Shown here piece after piece: positions 18,116 to 26,835 of a DNA stretch of 64,000 nt; position 1 is the stretch's first letter; every line of letters begins with the position of its first letter. The stretch comes from Actinoplanes regularis. Its GTDB lineage: Bacteria > Actinomycetota > Actinomycetes > Mycobacteriales > Micromonosporaceae. The position numbers and the translations under genes are program-made. The stretch is taken from NCBI RefSeq assembly GCF_900188005.1, contig NZ_FZNR01000002.1, forward strand, positions 868,001 to 932,000, written 5' to 3'. The notes under the pieces were generated by a model. The model did not search any database, had not been told where the DNA came from, and worked only from the letters and a program-made list of their open reading frames with translations.

Positions 18116-18427
18116 ATGACCCCACCGGTTCAACATCGCCCCCGGGTGATCTGGGACGGCGCCCGTGCCCTGGTCCGCGCCGCCCGCGGTCCGGACTTCT
18201 TCGACTTCAGCTGGCGGCTGCGTGAACTGCTCGGCCAGGAGATGTACTCCGAACTGATCGCCACCCACGAACGGCTGGTGGCGGCGGATCTCCGGACCGG
18301 CGGTGACCGGTCCGCCACGGACCTGGAGGCGGGCAAGTGGCGCATCCGTCTGGAAGAGTTGCTCGACGCCCGCCCGGAACTGACCCACGCGATCATCGAG
18401 CTCACCGGCAAAGGTTTCGAGGCCTGA
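18116..18427 (+). CDS. Hypothetical small protein
   Basis: A 103-residue protein with PRVIWDGARALVRAARGPDF and MYSELIATHERLVAADLRTG. It is predicted largely helical, with no membrane segment or known motif. It precedes the PfkB kinase gene by 38 bases or more and may be in the same transcript. I do not recognise the family. Confidence 0.6.
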   Translation: MTPPVQHRPRVIWDGARALVRAARGPDFFDFSWRLRELLGQEMYSELIATHERLVAADLRTGGDRSATDLEAGKWRIRLEELLDARPELTHAIIELTGKGFEA

Positions 18428-18465
18428 AAGGTCGCTTCTGTTCTTTTTGGTATCCGCCACGCCGG

Positions 18466-19428
18466 ATGCGCAAAAAGATGAGAATGCCAAACATGAGCGA
18501 CGGTCGGGTCATGGTCTTCGCGCCGGCTCCACAGCTGACGGTGACCATCGAGCAACACCACGACGAACCCGAATTGCACGTGCATCCGGGCGGCCAGGGC
18601 ATCTGGCAGACCCGGATGCTCACCTCGCTGGGTGCGAAGGTGACCCTCTGCACGGCCGCCGGCGGCGAGGTCGGCCGGGTGCTGACCCCACTGATGACGG
18701 AACTGGCCGGGGTGACCATGCGGCTGGTGACCCGCGACCACGGCACCGGCTGGTACGTGCACGACCGGCGTAGCGGTAGCCGCCAGCAGATCGCCGAGCG
18801 GCCCGGCGTCCCGCTCTCCCGGCACGAACTGGACGAGCTCTACAACCTCACCCTCGCCGAGGGCCTGCGAGCCGGCATAGCGATCCTGAGCGGCCCGGCG
18901 CACCCCTCGGTGATCAAGCCGGAGGTGTACGGACGGCTCGCCACCGATCTGCGCGCGAACGGCTGCCGGGTGATCGCCGACCTGTGCGGCCGGTACCTGG
19001 AGGAGGTGCTCGCGGCCGGTCTCAGCGTCGTCAAGATCAGCCACGAGGAGCTGATCAAGGATGGGCTGGCCTCCGACGGCTCCACCCATGAGCTGCTGAA
19101 TGCCCTGGTCAAACTGAACTCGGACGGCGCCGAGGCGGTCCTGGTGTCGCGCGCCGACGAGGGCGCGCTGGCCCTGGTCGACAACGAGATCTACTCGGTC
19201 ACCCTGCCCCGGCTGACCGCCGCCGAGCACCGCGGCGCCGGTGACTCGATGACCGCCGGAGTGGCCGCCACCCTGGCGCACGGCGGCTCGATGACCGAAG
19301 CGGTGCGCACCGGCGCGGCCGCCGGCGCCCTCAACGTCACCCGGCACGGCCTCGGGACCGGGCACGTCGACGCCGTCCGGGTGCTGACCGAACGAGTCCG
19401 CCTGACCCCGATCAGGAAGGCATCATGA
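18466..19428 (+). CDS. PfkB-family sugar/nucleoside kinase
   Basis: A protein of about 320 residues with the ribokinase/PfkB fold: a glycine pair in the substrate loop (LHVHPGGQGIWQTRML) and the C-terminal signature HRGAGDSMTAGVAATLAHGG, whose Asp is the catalytic base. The substrate cannot be told from sequence. Several in-frame ATGs (18466, 18478, 18484, 18493) are possible starts; none has a clear ribosome-binding site, and core homology starts at MSDGRVMVFAP (18493). It overlaps surE by four bases (ATGA), so the two are translationally coupled. Confidence 0.85.
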   Translation: MRKKMRMPNMSDGRVMVFAPAPQLTVTIEQHHDEPELHVHPGGQGIWQTRMLTSLGAKVTLCTAAGGEVGRVLTPLMTELAGVTMRLVTRDHGTGWYVHDRRSGSRQQIAERPGVPLSRHELDELYNLTLAEGLRAGIAILSGPAHPSVIKPEVYGRLATDLRANGCRVIADLCGRYLEEVLAAGLSVVKISHEELIKDGLASDGSTHELLNALVKLNSDGAEAVLVSRADEGALALVDNEIYSVTLPRLTAAEHRGAGDSMTAGVAATLAHGGSMTEAVRTGAAAGALNVTRHGLGTGHVDAVRVLTERVRLTPIRKAS

Positions 19429-20291
19429 CCGCAAATCCGGGCACCCAGCGCAACCTGAGAATCCTCATCACCAACGACGACGGCATCGAGGCACCGGGCA
19501 TCCGCTGGTTGGCACGGGCTTTCGGGCACGCGGGGTACGACACGGTGGTCGCCGCCCCGCTCAGCGAGTCCAGTGGTAGCAGCGCGTCGATGACCGCGGT
19601 CGTGCACGACGGCAAGATCGTGTCGGAGCCGCACGACCTGGCCGGCGCGAAGGGCGTCCCGGCGTACGGCGTGGCCGCCTCCCCCGCGTACATCGTCCTG
19701 CTCGCCCTCCGGGAGGCCTTCGGCCCGCCGCCGGATCTGGTCGTCTCCGGCATCAACCGGGGCGCCAACGCGGGTGCCGCGGTGGTCCACTCGGGGACCG
19801 TCGGCGCGACGCTGACCGCCTCGCACGCCGGGCTGCGCGGCCTGGCAGTCTCGCTGGACGTGCTCACCCCGGCCCAGGCGACCGCGGCCAGCGGCGGCGC
19901 CGCCCTCGACGCCATCCACAAGGCCGACGAGGAGAAACACCACTGGGCCAGCGGCGCCGAACTGGCCGTGCGGATGATGCCGTCGCTGATGCACACCCCG
20001 CCCGGCACGGTCTACAACCTGAACGTCCCGGATCTGCACCTCGACGGCATCCGGGGGCTGAAGCAGGCGTCCCTCGCCCGCTTCGGTCAGGTCCAGATGA
20101 GCATCGCCGAGGCCGGTGACGGCTTCGTACGCACAGCGGTCCAGGCCGCCGAGGAGGAGCTGGATCCGGGCACCGACCTGGCCGCCCTGGCCGACAACTT
20201 CGCCGTGGTCACGCCGATCCGCGCGCCCCACGAGGACACCCGGGTCCGGATCAACGTCGACGCGATCCGACTCCAGTCCCGGACGATCTAG
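19425..20291 (+). CDS. surE: 5'/3'-nucleotidase SurE
   Basis: The 288-residue protein has the SurE fold: metal site LRILITNDDGIEAPGI, then AAPLSESSGSSASMT and VVSGINRGANAGAAVVHSGT. It dephosphorylates nucleoside monophosphates and related phosphates with a divalent metal. Coupling to a PfkB-family kinase in one operon pairs a phosphorylating with a dephosphorylating enzyme, perhaps on a shared nucleoside or sugar phosphate pool (inference). Confidence 0.93.
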   Translation: MTANPGTQRNLRILITNDDGIEAPGIRWLARAFGHAGYDTVVAAPLSESSGSSASMTAVVHDGKIVSEPHDLAGAKGVPAYGVAASPAYIVLLALREAFGPPPDLVVSGINRGANAGAAVVHSGTVGATLTASHAGLRGLAVSLDVLTPAQATAASGGAALDAIHKADEEKHHWASGAELAVRMMPSLMHTPPGTVYNLNVPDLHLDGIRGLKQASLARFGQVQMSIAEAGDGFVRTAVQAAEEELDPGTDLAALADNFAVVTPIRAPHEDTRVRINVDAIRLQSRTI

Positions 20292-20297
20292 CCCCGA

Positions 20298-20313
20298 AGT
20301 GACTCATGTCACA
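20298..20313. promoter_or_regulatory. Crp-like palindrome between convergent genes
   Basis: AGTGACTCATGTCACA contains GTGA-N6-TCAC, the core of Crp/GlxR-type sites. It lies seven bases after the surE stop and 22 before the STAS gene stop, where a promoter is not expected, so it may be chance or a small hairpin. Confidence 0.25.
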
Positions 20314-20334
20314 GATCGGGACCGTGGGTCTGCC

Positions 20335-20697
20335 CTACAGAGGCGAGACGCCTTCGAGTGAGGCGAGGCCGTCGGACTCGGCCTGCGGATTGCCGAAGAG
20401 GCCGAGCAGGCCGGTCACCCAGAGCTGCTTGTGAGCGAAACGGCTGGGCCGGGTCACCACCACCTTGACCCCACTGACCTGGGCCAGCTGGAAGGCCGCC
20501 ACGAGGGCACTGATGCCGACGGAGTCGATGAAGGTCACATGTCGCATGTTGAGCTCGATGCGCGCCGGAGAGCCGACGGCAAGTTGAGCCGCCACGGCCT
20601 CACGGATCTCGTACGCGTTCTCGACGTCGATCTCGCCGCGCGGCGAGATCTCGACGGCGCCGTCAGCCAGCGTCGACGTCGTAATCGACAGCGTCAC
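20335..20697 (-). CDS. STAS-domain anti-anti-sigma factor
   Basis: The 120-residue product is a single STAS domain of the SpoIIAA/RsbV type: AVEISPRGEIDVENAYEIRE and HVTFIDSVGISALVAAFQLA, the latter carrying the conserved phosphorylatable serine. Such proteins bind an anti-sigma kinase and release a sigma factor. GTG at 20697 is chosen because GGAGGG lies about six bases upstream; the longer reading from 20766 would add a leader unlike the family. No anti-sigma or sigma gene is adjacent. Confidence 0.85.
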   Translation of the reverse strand: MTLSITTSTLADGAVEISPRGEIDVENAYEIREAVAAQLAVGSPARIELNMRHVTFIDSVGISALVAAFQLAQVSGVKVVVTRPSRFAHKQLWVTGLLGLFGNPQAESDGLASLEGVSPL

Positions 20698-20993
20698 GCC
20701 TCTTCCCTCCACCCGCCCGGTCGTCCCGGGCGTTGTTTCCTCTGTGCGACAGGCCGTCCAGATCACCCTGAAGAGCAGGGTGGAAGGGACTACCCCCGGA
20801 AGGTTTCGGTGAAACTGACCGAAAGGTTAGGCCCCGAACCTGTTAGACACCTGAGTGGCCCTGTGAGCGAGGTCAAGACTACTGGGGGCCGTCAAATCGT
20901 TTTGAAAACGTGATGCCATCCATGCCGGACGTTTGCCGCGGTCCCCACCGGGGCACGAACCGGAGTGCAGGGCGAGCGCAGGAGGTAACCGAG

Positions 20994-21491
20994 ATGTTCG
21001 CGACGAGGAACCACCGCACCGAACGGACGGCCTCCCAGGCCTGGGAATACCTGTCGGCCGCCATGGCGACCGCCGGGGAGACCGCCAAGGACGCCGGCAA
21101 GCAGGCCCTCACCACGGCCGACCGGGCGAGCCGGCAGGGTCAGAGACTGGCCGGTGACACCGGCCGGCGCGGCCGCAGACTGGCCGCGAAAGCCAACAAG
21201 CGGAGCCACAAGCTGGCCCACCGGGCGAGCAAGAAGGGTCAGGTGCTGGCCGGGCTCGCCGGTGACGCCGCCGACGAAGCCTGGACCCGTGCCAACGCCG
21301 CCGCCAACGCACTGGCCGGGCGGAGACCGGGCCGGCCGTGGGGCCTGATCGCCGGGATCGGCCTGCTCGGCCTGGCGGCCGGCTGGGTCGCCGCGACGAC
21401 CGCCCGCGCCGCGCTGGAGCGGGAGGCCGAGAACGAGCAGCTCGAGCTCTCCGAGACGGCGGTGATGGTCACCCCGACGTACGGGGAGTGA
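20994..21491 (+). CDS. Membrane-associated Ala/Lys-rich protein of unknown function
   Basis: The 165-residue protein begins MFATRNHRTERTASQAWEYL and has an amphipathic, repeat-like segment of Ala, Arg and Lys (residues 20-100). One membrane segment (WGLIAGIGLLGLAAGWVAAT) follows, then a short acidic tail. The start is set by AGGAGGT nine bases upstream. It resembles actinomycete apolipophorin-like or YtxH-like envelope stress proteins in composition, but no family is assigned. Confidence 0.7.
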   Translation: MFATRNHRTERTASQAWEYLSAAMATAGETAKDAGKQALTTADRASRQGQRLAGDTGRRGRRLAAKANKRSHKLAHRASKKGQVLAGLAGDAADEAWTRANAAANALAGRRPGRPWGLIAGIGLLGLAAGWVAATTARAALEREAENEQLELSETAVMVTPTYGE

Positions 21492-21741
21492 CCGCGGCGG
21501 AACGAAGAGTTCGACGGGGTGCGGCGGCCGGATCCGGCCGCCGCACCCCGTGGTTCCGGGCCCGGTTCCCGGCGTCGCGGGGCACCGTCCTGCCGCAGCT
21601 CATCGAGGATTTCGTGACCGAAATAGAGGTGCCTCCGCTGACCCTCCCGTTGATCGGCCGGGCTCTGTACTCTTGAGCGGCGTTGCGCACGATCAGAACG
21701 CCTCACGCGGCCCGGCCGCCCGATCAGAAAAGGTCCACCTG

Positions 21742-23211
21742 GTGCTCAGTGCGGGACATCTCCTGGACAACCGCTACCGGTTGGACGAACGGATCGCGAC
21801 CGGTGGCATGGGTGACGTGTGGTGCGGCACCGACGTGGTGCTGGGCCGTGTCGTCGCGGTGAAGGTGCTGCGCACCGCGATGCTGGACGATCCGGAGTTC
21901 GCCGCCCGGTTCTACGGCGAGGCCCGGATGATGGCCGCGTTCCGGCATCCCGGCGTCGTCGAGGTCTACGACTACGCGGAGGCCGGCGACTCCGGCGGCC
22001 CGGAGAAGGTCGCCTACCTGGTGATGGCGTTCGTCGAGGGCGAGCCGCTGTCCAACCGGGTGAAGCAGGGCCCGATCCCGGTCGACGAGACCCTGTCGAT
22101 CGTGGCGCAGGCCGCCGACGCGCTGCACGCCGCGCACGAGGCCGGCATCGTGCACCGCGACATCAAGCCGGGCAACCTGATCGTGAAGCCGAGCGGCGCG
22201 GTCATCCTGATCGACTTCGGCGTCGCCCGGTCCAACGCGATGACCAGCATGACCGGGCTGAACGCGATCGTCGGCACCGCCCTCTACATGGCCCCCGAGC
22301 AGGTCGCCAAGGGCAACCTGACGCCCGGCACGGACGTCTACGCGCTGGGCGCGGTGGCCTACCACTGCATCGCCGGTTACCCCCCGTTCGACGGGGACAA
22401 CGCGTTGCAGGTGGCGCTGCGGCACCTGGAGGACGAGCCGGAACCGCTGCCCAGTTACGTGCCGTTCGAGGTGCGCGAGCTGATCGCCCGGGCGATGGCG
22501 AAGCAGCCGGCCGACCGGTTCGCCAGCGCCGCCGAGTTCGCCGAGGCGGCCTACGCGGCGGTCGGCTCTCCGAAGGACTGGAAACGGCTCACCGGCACCT
22601 CGCTGATCGCCCCGCGGAGCCCGATGCCGATCAGCCCGGCGCCGAACACGCAGCCGATGCCCCGCTCGCACTCGACGACCGGCACGCACTCGCTGAGCGG
22701 CCCGCGCTCGATGACCGGCTCGCAGCCGATGACCCGACCGCGGATGTCGCCGGCCCCGCCGCCGATGCCGCCGCCACCGGTGGCGATGCCGCGCACGCAG
22801 CGCGGCCTGATGATCGTCATCGTCGCGCTCTTCGTCCTGGCCGGGGGCCTCGGGGTGGTGTGGGCGCTGTCCAGCGGCACCGGCGCCGACGCCAGCAAGG
22901 ACGGCGGCACCACCAAGACGAAGCCGAATCAGACCGTCGAGCAGCCGTTCGGCCCGGACGACCAGGAGAGCGCGGCCCCGGTGGAGACCGACTCCGCCGA
23001 GCCGTCCACGGCCCCCACCAAGAAGACCAGGACCACGGCGCCCACCGCCACGGCCACCTCCCAGGCGCCGTCGGCACCGCCGAGCACCGGCCCGGCGAGC
23101 ACCCCGCCGACGGACAAGCCGACGAGCACCCCGCCGACGGACAATCCGACGACCACCACGACGGCCCCGACGCCGACCACCCCGCCGACGGAGCCGAACG
23201 CCGGGACTTGA
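21742..23211 (+). CDS. Serine/threonine protein kinase, transmembrane
   Basis: A 489-residue Hanks-type kinase. Kinase domain (residues about 8-270): glycine loop IATGGMGDVWCG, Lys in VAVKVLRTAM, catalytic loop IVHRDIKPGNLIV, DFGVARS and a conserved MAPEQ. A Pro/Met/Ser-rich juxtamembrane part is followed by one membrane helix (GLMIVIVALFVLAGGLGVVW) and a Thr/Pro-rich external tail containing STPPTDKPT/STPPTDNPT repeats. No PASTA domain is present. GTG 21742 has AAAGG upstream; a TTG at 21676 would extend it. The MerR operator overlaps its stop codon. Confidence 0.92.
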   Translation: MLSAGHLLDNRYRLDERIATGGMGDVWCGTDVVLGRVVAVKVLRTAMLDDPEFAARFYGEARMMAAFRHPGVVEVYDYAEAGDSGGPEKVAYLVMAFVEGEPLSNRVKQGPIPVDETLSIVAQAADALHAAHEAGIVHRDIKPGNLIVKPSGAVILIDFGVARSNAMTSMTGLNAIVGTALYMAPEQVAKGNLTPGTDVYALGAVAYHCIAGYPPFDGDNALQVALRHLEDEPEPLPSYVPFEVRELIARAMAKQPADRFASAAEFAEAAYAAVGSPKDWKRLTGTSLIAPRSPMPISPAPNTQPMPRSHSTTGTHSLSGPRSMTGSQPMTRPRMSPAPPPMPPPPVAMPRTQRGLMIVIVALFVLAGGLGVVWALSSGTGADASKDGGTTKTKPNQTVEQPFGPDDQESAAPVETDSAEPSTAPTKKTRTTAPTATATSQAPSAPPSTGPASTPPTDKPTSTPPTDNPTTTTTAPTPTTPPTEPNAGT

Positions 23212-23212
23212 C

Positions 23213-23229
23213 CCTGACACCGTGTCAGG
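23213..23229 (+). promoter_or_regulatory. MerR-type operator CCTGACAC-C-GTGTCAGG
   Basis: A perfect 8-bp-arm palindrome with a one-base centre directly follows TTGACC (23208-23213), a good -35 element, and lies 19 bases before the MerR start. This is the usual layout of an autoregulated MerR promoter with a dyad in a long spacer. The -10 element is not clear. TTGACC overlaps the kinase stop codon. Confidence 0.7.
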
Positions 23230-23247
23230 CGGGACGGTGGAGCGACC

Positions 23248-24114
23248 ATGTTGAGTATCGGAGACTTCGCCGGCCTGGGCCGGGTGTCGGTGCGGATGCT
23301 GCGCCACTACGACGCCATCGGTCTGCTCCGTCCCGCCCACGTCGACCCGCACAGCGGCTACCGCTTCTACACCGCGGAGCAGTTGCTGCGGCTCAACCGG
23401 ATCCTCGCCCTCAAGGACCTCGGCTTCAGCCTGAACCAGGTGCAGCTGATGATCGAGGAGAAGGTCGAGCCCGGTGAGCTGCGCGGAATGCTGCGGCTGC
23501 GGCGGGCCGAACTGGCCGCCCAGGTGGAGCGGGACAACGCCCGCCTCGCCCTGGTCGACGCGCGTCTCCGCATGATCGAGGCGGAGGGCCACATGAACAC
23601 CGGAGACGTCGTCCTGAAGCAGGTGCCCGCGGTTCGGGTGGCGGAGCTGTCCGCCACCGCCCTGGGGTACGACCATCCCACGTCGATCACCGAGAACCTG
23701 TCCCCGCTCTACCCGCGTCTCGAGGAGCTCCTGCTGCGGGCCGGGGTGGCGGTGACCGGTTCCCCGCTGGCGTACTACAGGCCGGCGCCGACCGGGCCCG
23801 AGGACGAGACGATCACCGTGCACGCGGCGTTCCCGATCGGCGACGCCGAGGTCGGTGGAGCCGAGGGGGCCGGATTCGACGTGGTGGTGCTGCCACCGAT
23901 CGAGGCGGCCTCCGCCGTGCACCAGGGACCCATGTCGGAGGCGTTCCGTACCGGCGGCAGGATCGCCGCCTGGATCGAGGAGAACGGGTACCGTCCGGTC
24001 CCGCCCGGTTACGCCCGCGAGGTGTACCTGCACTGCCCCGCCGAGCTCGCGGAGTGGGTCACCGAGATGCAGGTGCCGCTGGACGGCACCGAAATCGCAA
24101 CCGGCCGCAACTAA
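23248..24114 (+). CDS. MerR-family regulator with GyrI-like effector domain
   Basis: The 288-residue protein has an N-terminal MerR winged helix (LSIGDFAGLGRVSVRMLRHY, GLLRPAHVDPHSGYRFYTAE), a coiled-coil linker (about 75-115), and a C-terminal GyrI/BmrR-like effector-binding domain. Such proteins sense hydrophobic cations or other drugs and bend the promoter DNA. The palindrome upstream suggests autoregulation. No drug pump lies beside it, so its target may only be itself. Confidence 0.9.
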   Translation: MLSIGDFAGLGRVSVRMLRHYDAIGLLRPAHVDPHSGYRFYTAEQLLRLNRILALKDLGFSLNQVQLMIEEKVEPGELRGMLRLRRAELAAQVERDNARLALVDARLRMIEAEGHMNTGDVVLKQVPAVRVAELSATALGYDHPTSITENLSPLYPRLEELLLRAGVAVTGSPLAYYRPAPTGPEDETITVHAAFPIGDAEVGGAEGAGFDVVVLPPIEAASAVHQGPMSEAFRTGGRIAAWIEENGYRPVPPGYAREVYLHCPAELAEWVTEMQVPLDGTEIATGRN

Positions 24115-24198
24115 ACCTCAACTCAGCCCGGCCCCGGCCGATGAACCCGGGCGGCACGGAGGAATTTGCACCCGAGCCGCTACCGGAAAGGGCGCAAG

Positions 24199-24822
24199 TT
24201 GACCGTCCAGATGTCGCACAACGAGTACCCCGCCGCGCCGCCGTGGGTCGGGAAGCAGGAGGCGGAGACCGCCGAGCTGGGCCCGCTGCCGTTCGGGGGC
24301 ACGGTCCCGCCGTACGGCTCGCCCGAGAACAAGCACGGCGGGCTGCTGGTCCGCTTCCCGCACGCGATGGCGGGCGATGTCCGGCCGCCGGGCCCGTCCT
24401 GGCGGCCCGTGGTGGGCTGGACGTTCTTCCTCAGCGTGCTGGGTGTGGGCTCGGCGATACGGCGGTCCGGCCAGGCCCGGGTCTACGGCCGGTCCCCCGC
24501 CCCGTACTGGGTCGCGTTCCTGGCGGCGCTGCTGGGCGGGGCGGCGTTCTGGTGGGTGCTGATCGCCGAGGTGGCGCTGCCGATCTACCAGAACGCCCGG
24601 GAGGACCGGGCGACCGCCGCCGTGCAGGAGAAGGTGCTGAGCGACGGGCGGGTCGAGGCTGCGGTCGGCACCACGGTCAAGACCGGCGGCTGTGTGCCGG
24701 TCGGTGACCGTGGCGCCGACGGGCTGCGCCCCTACGACTGCACGTTCCAGCTGGCCGACGGGCGGTCCGCCGCGATTCACATCGAGGCGGACACCGACGG
24801 CGTCTGGAAAACGGTCGCCTAG
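24199..24822 (+). CDS. Membrane protein of unknown function
   Basis: About 207 residues. Two hydrophobic segments (WTFFLSVLGVGSAI and YWVAFLAALLGGAAFWWVLI) are followed by an external domain with two cysteines (GGCVPVGDRG and YDCTFQLADG), likely a disulfide. The N-terminus is proline-rich. TTG 24199 is preceded by GAAAGGG; ATG 24211 is an alternative start. It is convergent with the nucleotidase gene, overlapping its stop by four bases. Confidence 0.68.
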   Translation: MTVQMSHNEYPAAPPWVGKQEAETAELGPLPFGGTVPPYGSPENKHGGLLVRFPHAMAGDVRPPGPSWRPVVGWTFFLSVLGVGSAIRRSGQARVYGRSPAPYWVAFLAALLGGAAFWWVLIAEVALPIYQNAREDRATAAVQEKVLSDGRVEAAVGTTVKTGGCVPVGDRGADGLRPYDCTFQLADGRSAAIHIEADTDGVWKTVA

Positions 24823-26621
24823 AAGGTGACCGGCACACCCTCGCGGACGAGCTGCCAGTTCTTGACGAAGAAGTCGGCCGGGTCGATCTTGCCCTCCGCC
24901 TGCGCCCAGTCGATCAGGAGCTGGCGGATCTCCTTCTGCTCGTTGTAGACCTGGGTCTTCACGATGCCCGGGAACGCACCGCCACCGGAGCGGCGGTAGT
25001 TGTTCACCGCGACCACGAACTGCGCGTCGGCGGCGACGTCCACGCCGCCGAGCTGCAGCCGGGTGATCCGGCTGCCGACCGGCTTGCTGATGTCGATGTC
25101 GTACTCGACCCCGGAGAGGGTGTCGTAGTTGTAGTCCGGCACCGTGCTCTCGTTGATGTTCGCCACGTCGACCGGGGCGCCGACCGCGAGGGTCTTGAAG
25201 TACTTCGCCGAGTACTCCAGGTACGCCTTCACCTCGGCGCCGGTCAGCACGACCGCTTCCAGGGTGTTGTCGTAGATGTAGAGCCCCGCGACGTCCTTGA
25301 TCTTGACGTCGCCCTTCGGGAACACCGCGGTCCGGCTGAACGGCGCGGCGATCGACAGGACCGGGAGGCTCGCGTACGCCGTGCCGGCCAGCGCCGCCAC
25401 CACGGTGTCGGTCTGCACCTTGTTGATGTAGTCCAGGATCGGGGTGTCCTCGTACCGCGAGGTCGCGGCGGAGAGCTCCTGGGTCGACGCGGCGACGACC
25501 TGGTTGATGTACGCCACGGTCTTGTTGTGCTGGCTCTGCACCGCGGCCAGCACCTTCGGGTCGGCCTCGACCGTGTTCGTGTTCAGCGTCGCCGACGCCT
25601 TGCTGGTGATCTTCCAGCAGCCGTGCTCGCGGACCAGCTCGAAGTCCATCTTGGTGAGGCGCTGGCCCCACTTCGACGGCTCCGACGTCAGCACCTGCTG
25701 GCCGGTCGCGGTGTTGGTGACGAACCGCTGCGCGACCTCCGCGTGCGCGTGCCCGAAAAGGATCGCGTCGATCCCCGGCACCTGCTGGGCGATCAGCGCC
25801 ACCGGGTTCTCGTTCGGCAGCTCGGAGCCGTAGCTGGAGATGCCGCTGTCGCCGCCGTGCGCCACCACGATCACGACGTCCGCACCGCGCTGCCGGATCA
25901 CCGGCACCCACTTGGCGGCGGTCTCGACCATGCCGAGGAACTTGAGCTTGCCCTCGACGTTGCCCTTGTCCCAGATCGCCACGCCCGGGTTGGTCAGGCC
26001 CAGGATGCCGACGCGCAGCGTCGGCGCGTGCCGGCCGAGAGAGACCTTCTTGATGACGTACGGCGTGAACGCCGGCTTGCCGGTCTTCGCGCTGACCGCG
26101 TTCGCCGCCAGGGCCGGGAAGCCGAGCTGGCGGATCCAGAGGTTCAGCAGCGGCAGACCGTAGTTGAACTCGTGGTTGCCCAGCGTCACCGCGTCGTAGT
26201 GCAGCACGTTCATGGACTTGGCCATCGGGTGCTTCTCACCGGTCTCGGTGATCGGCTCCTGCTTGGCGTAGTACGTGGCCAGCGGGGTGCCCTGGATCGT
26301 GTCACCGGCGTCGAGGACCAGCGTGGCGCCGGTCGCCTCGGCACGCAGCTTGTTGATCAGCGCGGCCGCCTTGGCGACACCGACGTCGTTGTGCGCGGAG
26401 TCGTCGTACTCGGCGTCCTTGTAGTAGTCCCAGTTGTACACGTTGCCGTGCAGGTCCGAAGTGCCCAGGACGGTCAGGTGGTACGTCTGGGGGGCCGGCG
26501 GGGGTGTCGGGTGGCCCTTGCCACCGGCCTGCGCCACGGCCGGGAACGCGAGCGGCGCCGTGGCGGCAGCCGCCGAGACGGCCAGCACACCGCGCCGCGA
26601 TACGCCGTTGGAAAGCGTCAT
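24819..26621 (-). CDS. Secreted 5'-nucleotidase / 2',3'-cyclic phosphodiesterase family enzyme
   Basis: The 600-residue protein has a Tat-type signal (SNGVSRRGVLAVSAAAA). A calcineurin-like metallophosphatase domain follows, with metal-binding motifs LGTSDLHGNVYNWDYYK, LDAGDTIQGTPL, TLGNHEFNYG, VVAHGGDSG and FGHAHAEV. A 5'-nucleotidase C-terminal substrate domain closes the protein. It resembles UshA/CpdB and probably scavenges phosphate from external nucleotides. The start at 26621 is set by GAAAGG upstream; the longer reading from 26711 adds residues before the signal peptide. Confidence 0.92.
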   Translation of the reverse strand: MTLSNGVSRRGVLAVSAAAATAPLAFPAVAQAGGKGHPTPPPAPQTYHLTVLGTSDLHGNVYNWDYYKDAEYDDSAHNDVGVAKAAALINKLRAEATGATLVLDAGDTIQGTPLATYYAKQEPITETGEKHPMAKSMNVLHYDAVTLGNHEFNYGLPLLNLWIRQLGFPALAANAVSAKTGKPAFTPYVIKKVSLGRHAPTLRVGILGLTNPGVAIWDKGNVEGKLKFLGMVETAAKWVPVIRQRGADVVIVVAHGGDSGISSYGSELPNENPVALIAQQVPGIDAILFGHAHAEVAQRFVTNTATGQQVLTSEPSKWGQRLTKMDFELVREHGCWKITSKASATLNTNTVEADPKVLAAVQSQHNKTVAYINQVVAASTQELSAATSRYEDTPILDYINKVQTDTVVAALAGTAYASLPVLSIAAPFSRTAVFPKGDVKIKDVAGLYIYDNTLEAVVLTGAEVKAYLEYSAKYFKTLAVGAPVDVANINESTVPDYNYDTLSGVEYDIDISKPVGSRITRLQLGGVDVAADAQFVVAVNNYRRSGGGAFPGIVKTQVYNEQKEIRQLLIDWAQAEGKIDPADFFVKNWQLVREGVPVTF

Positions 26622-26835
26622 TGCGAACCTTTCACAGAAGTTCGGTACGCGCGCCTCGTGGGCGCCGCAAACAACGCACCCTAACGGGGGATCAGCCCGT
26701 CGGTCGATCAACGGAAGGTTGCACGCTCGTCAAAGTTTCCTCAAATTCGCCCAGTGCCCCGATACCCAGCGGAAACACCACGCACTCCGGGAAGCCCGGC
26801 CTCGGACCATCGACCACCACCGCGCTCCACCAGGA

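Noticed and set aside
22617..22750. Tandem repeat in the kinase linker as a mobile or recombination element
   Set aside because: The repeats encode a Met/Ser/Thr/Pro-rich linker typical of actinomycete kinases and show no flanking duplications.
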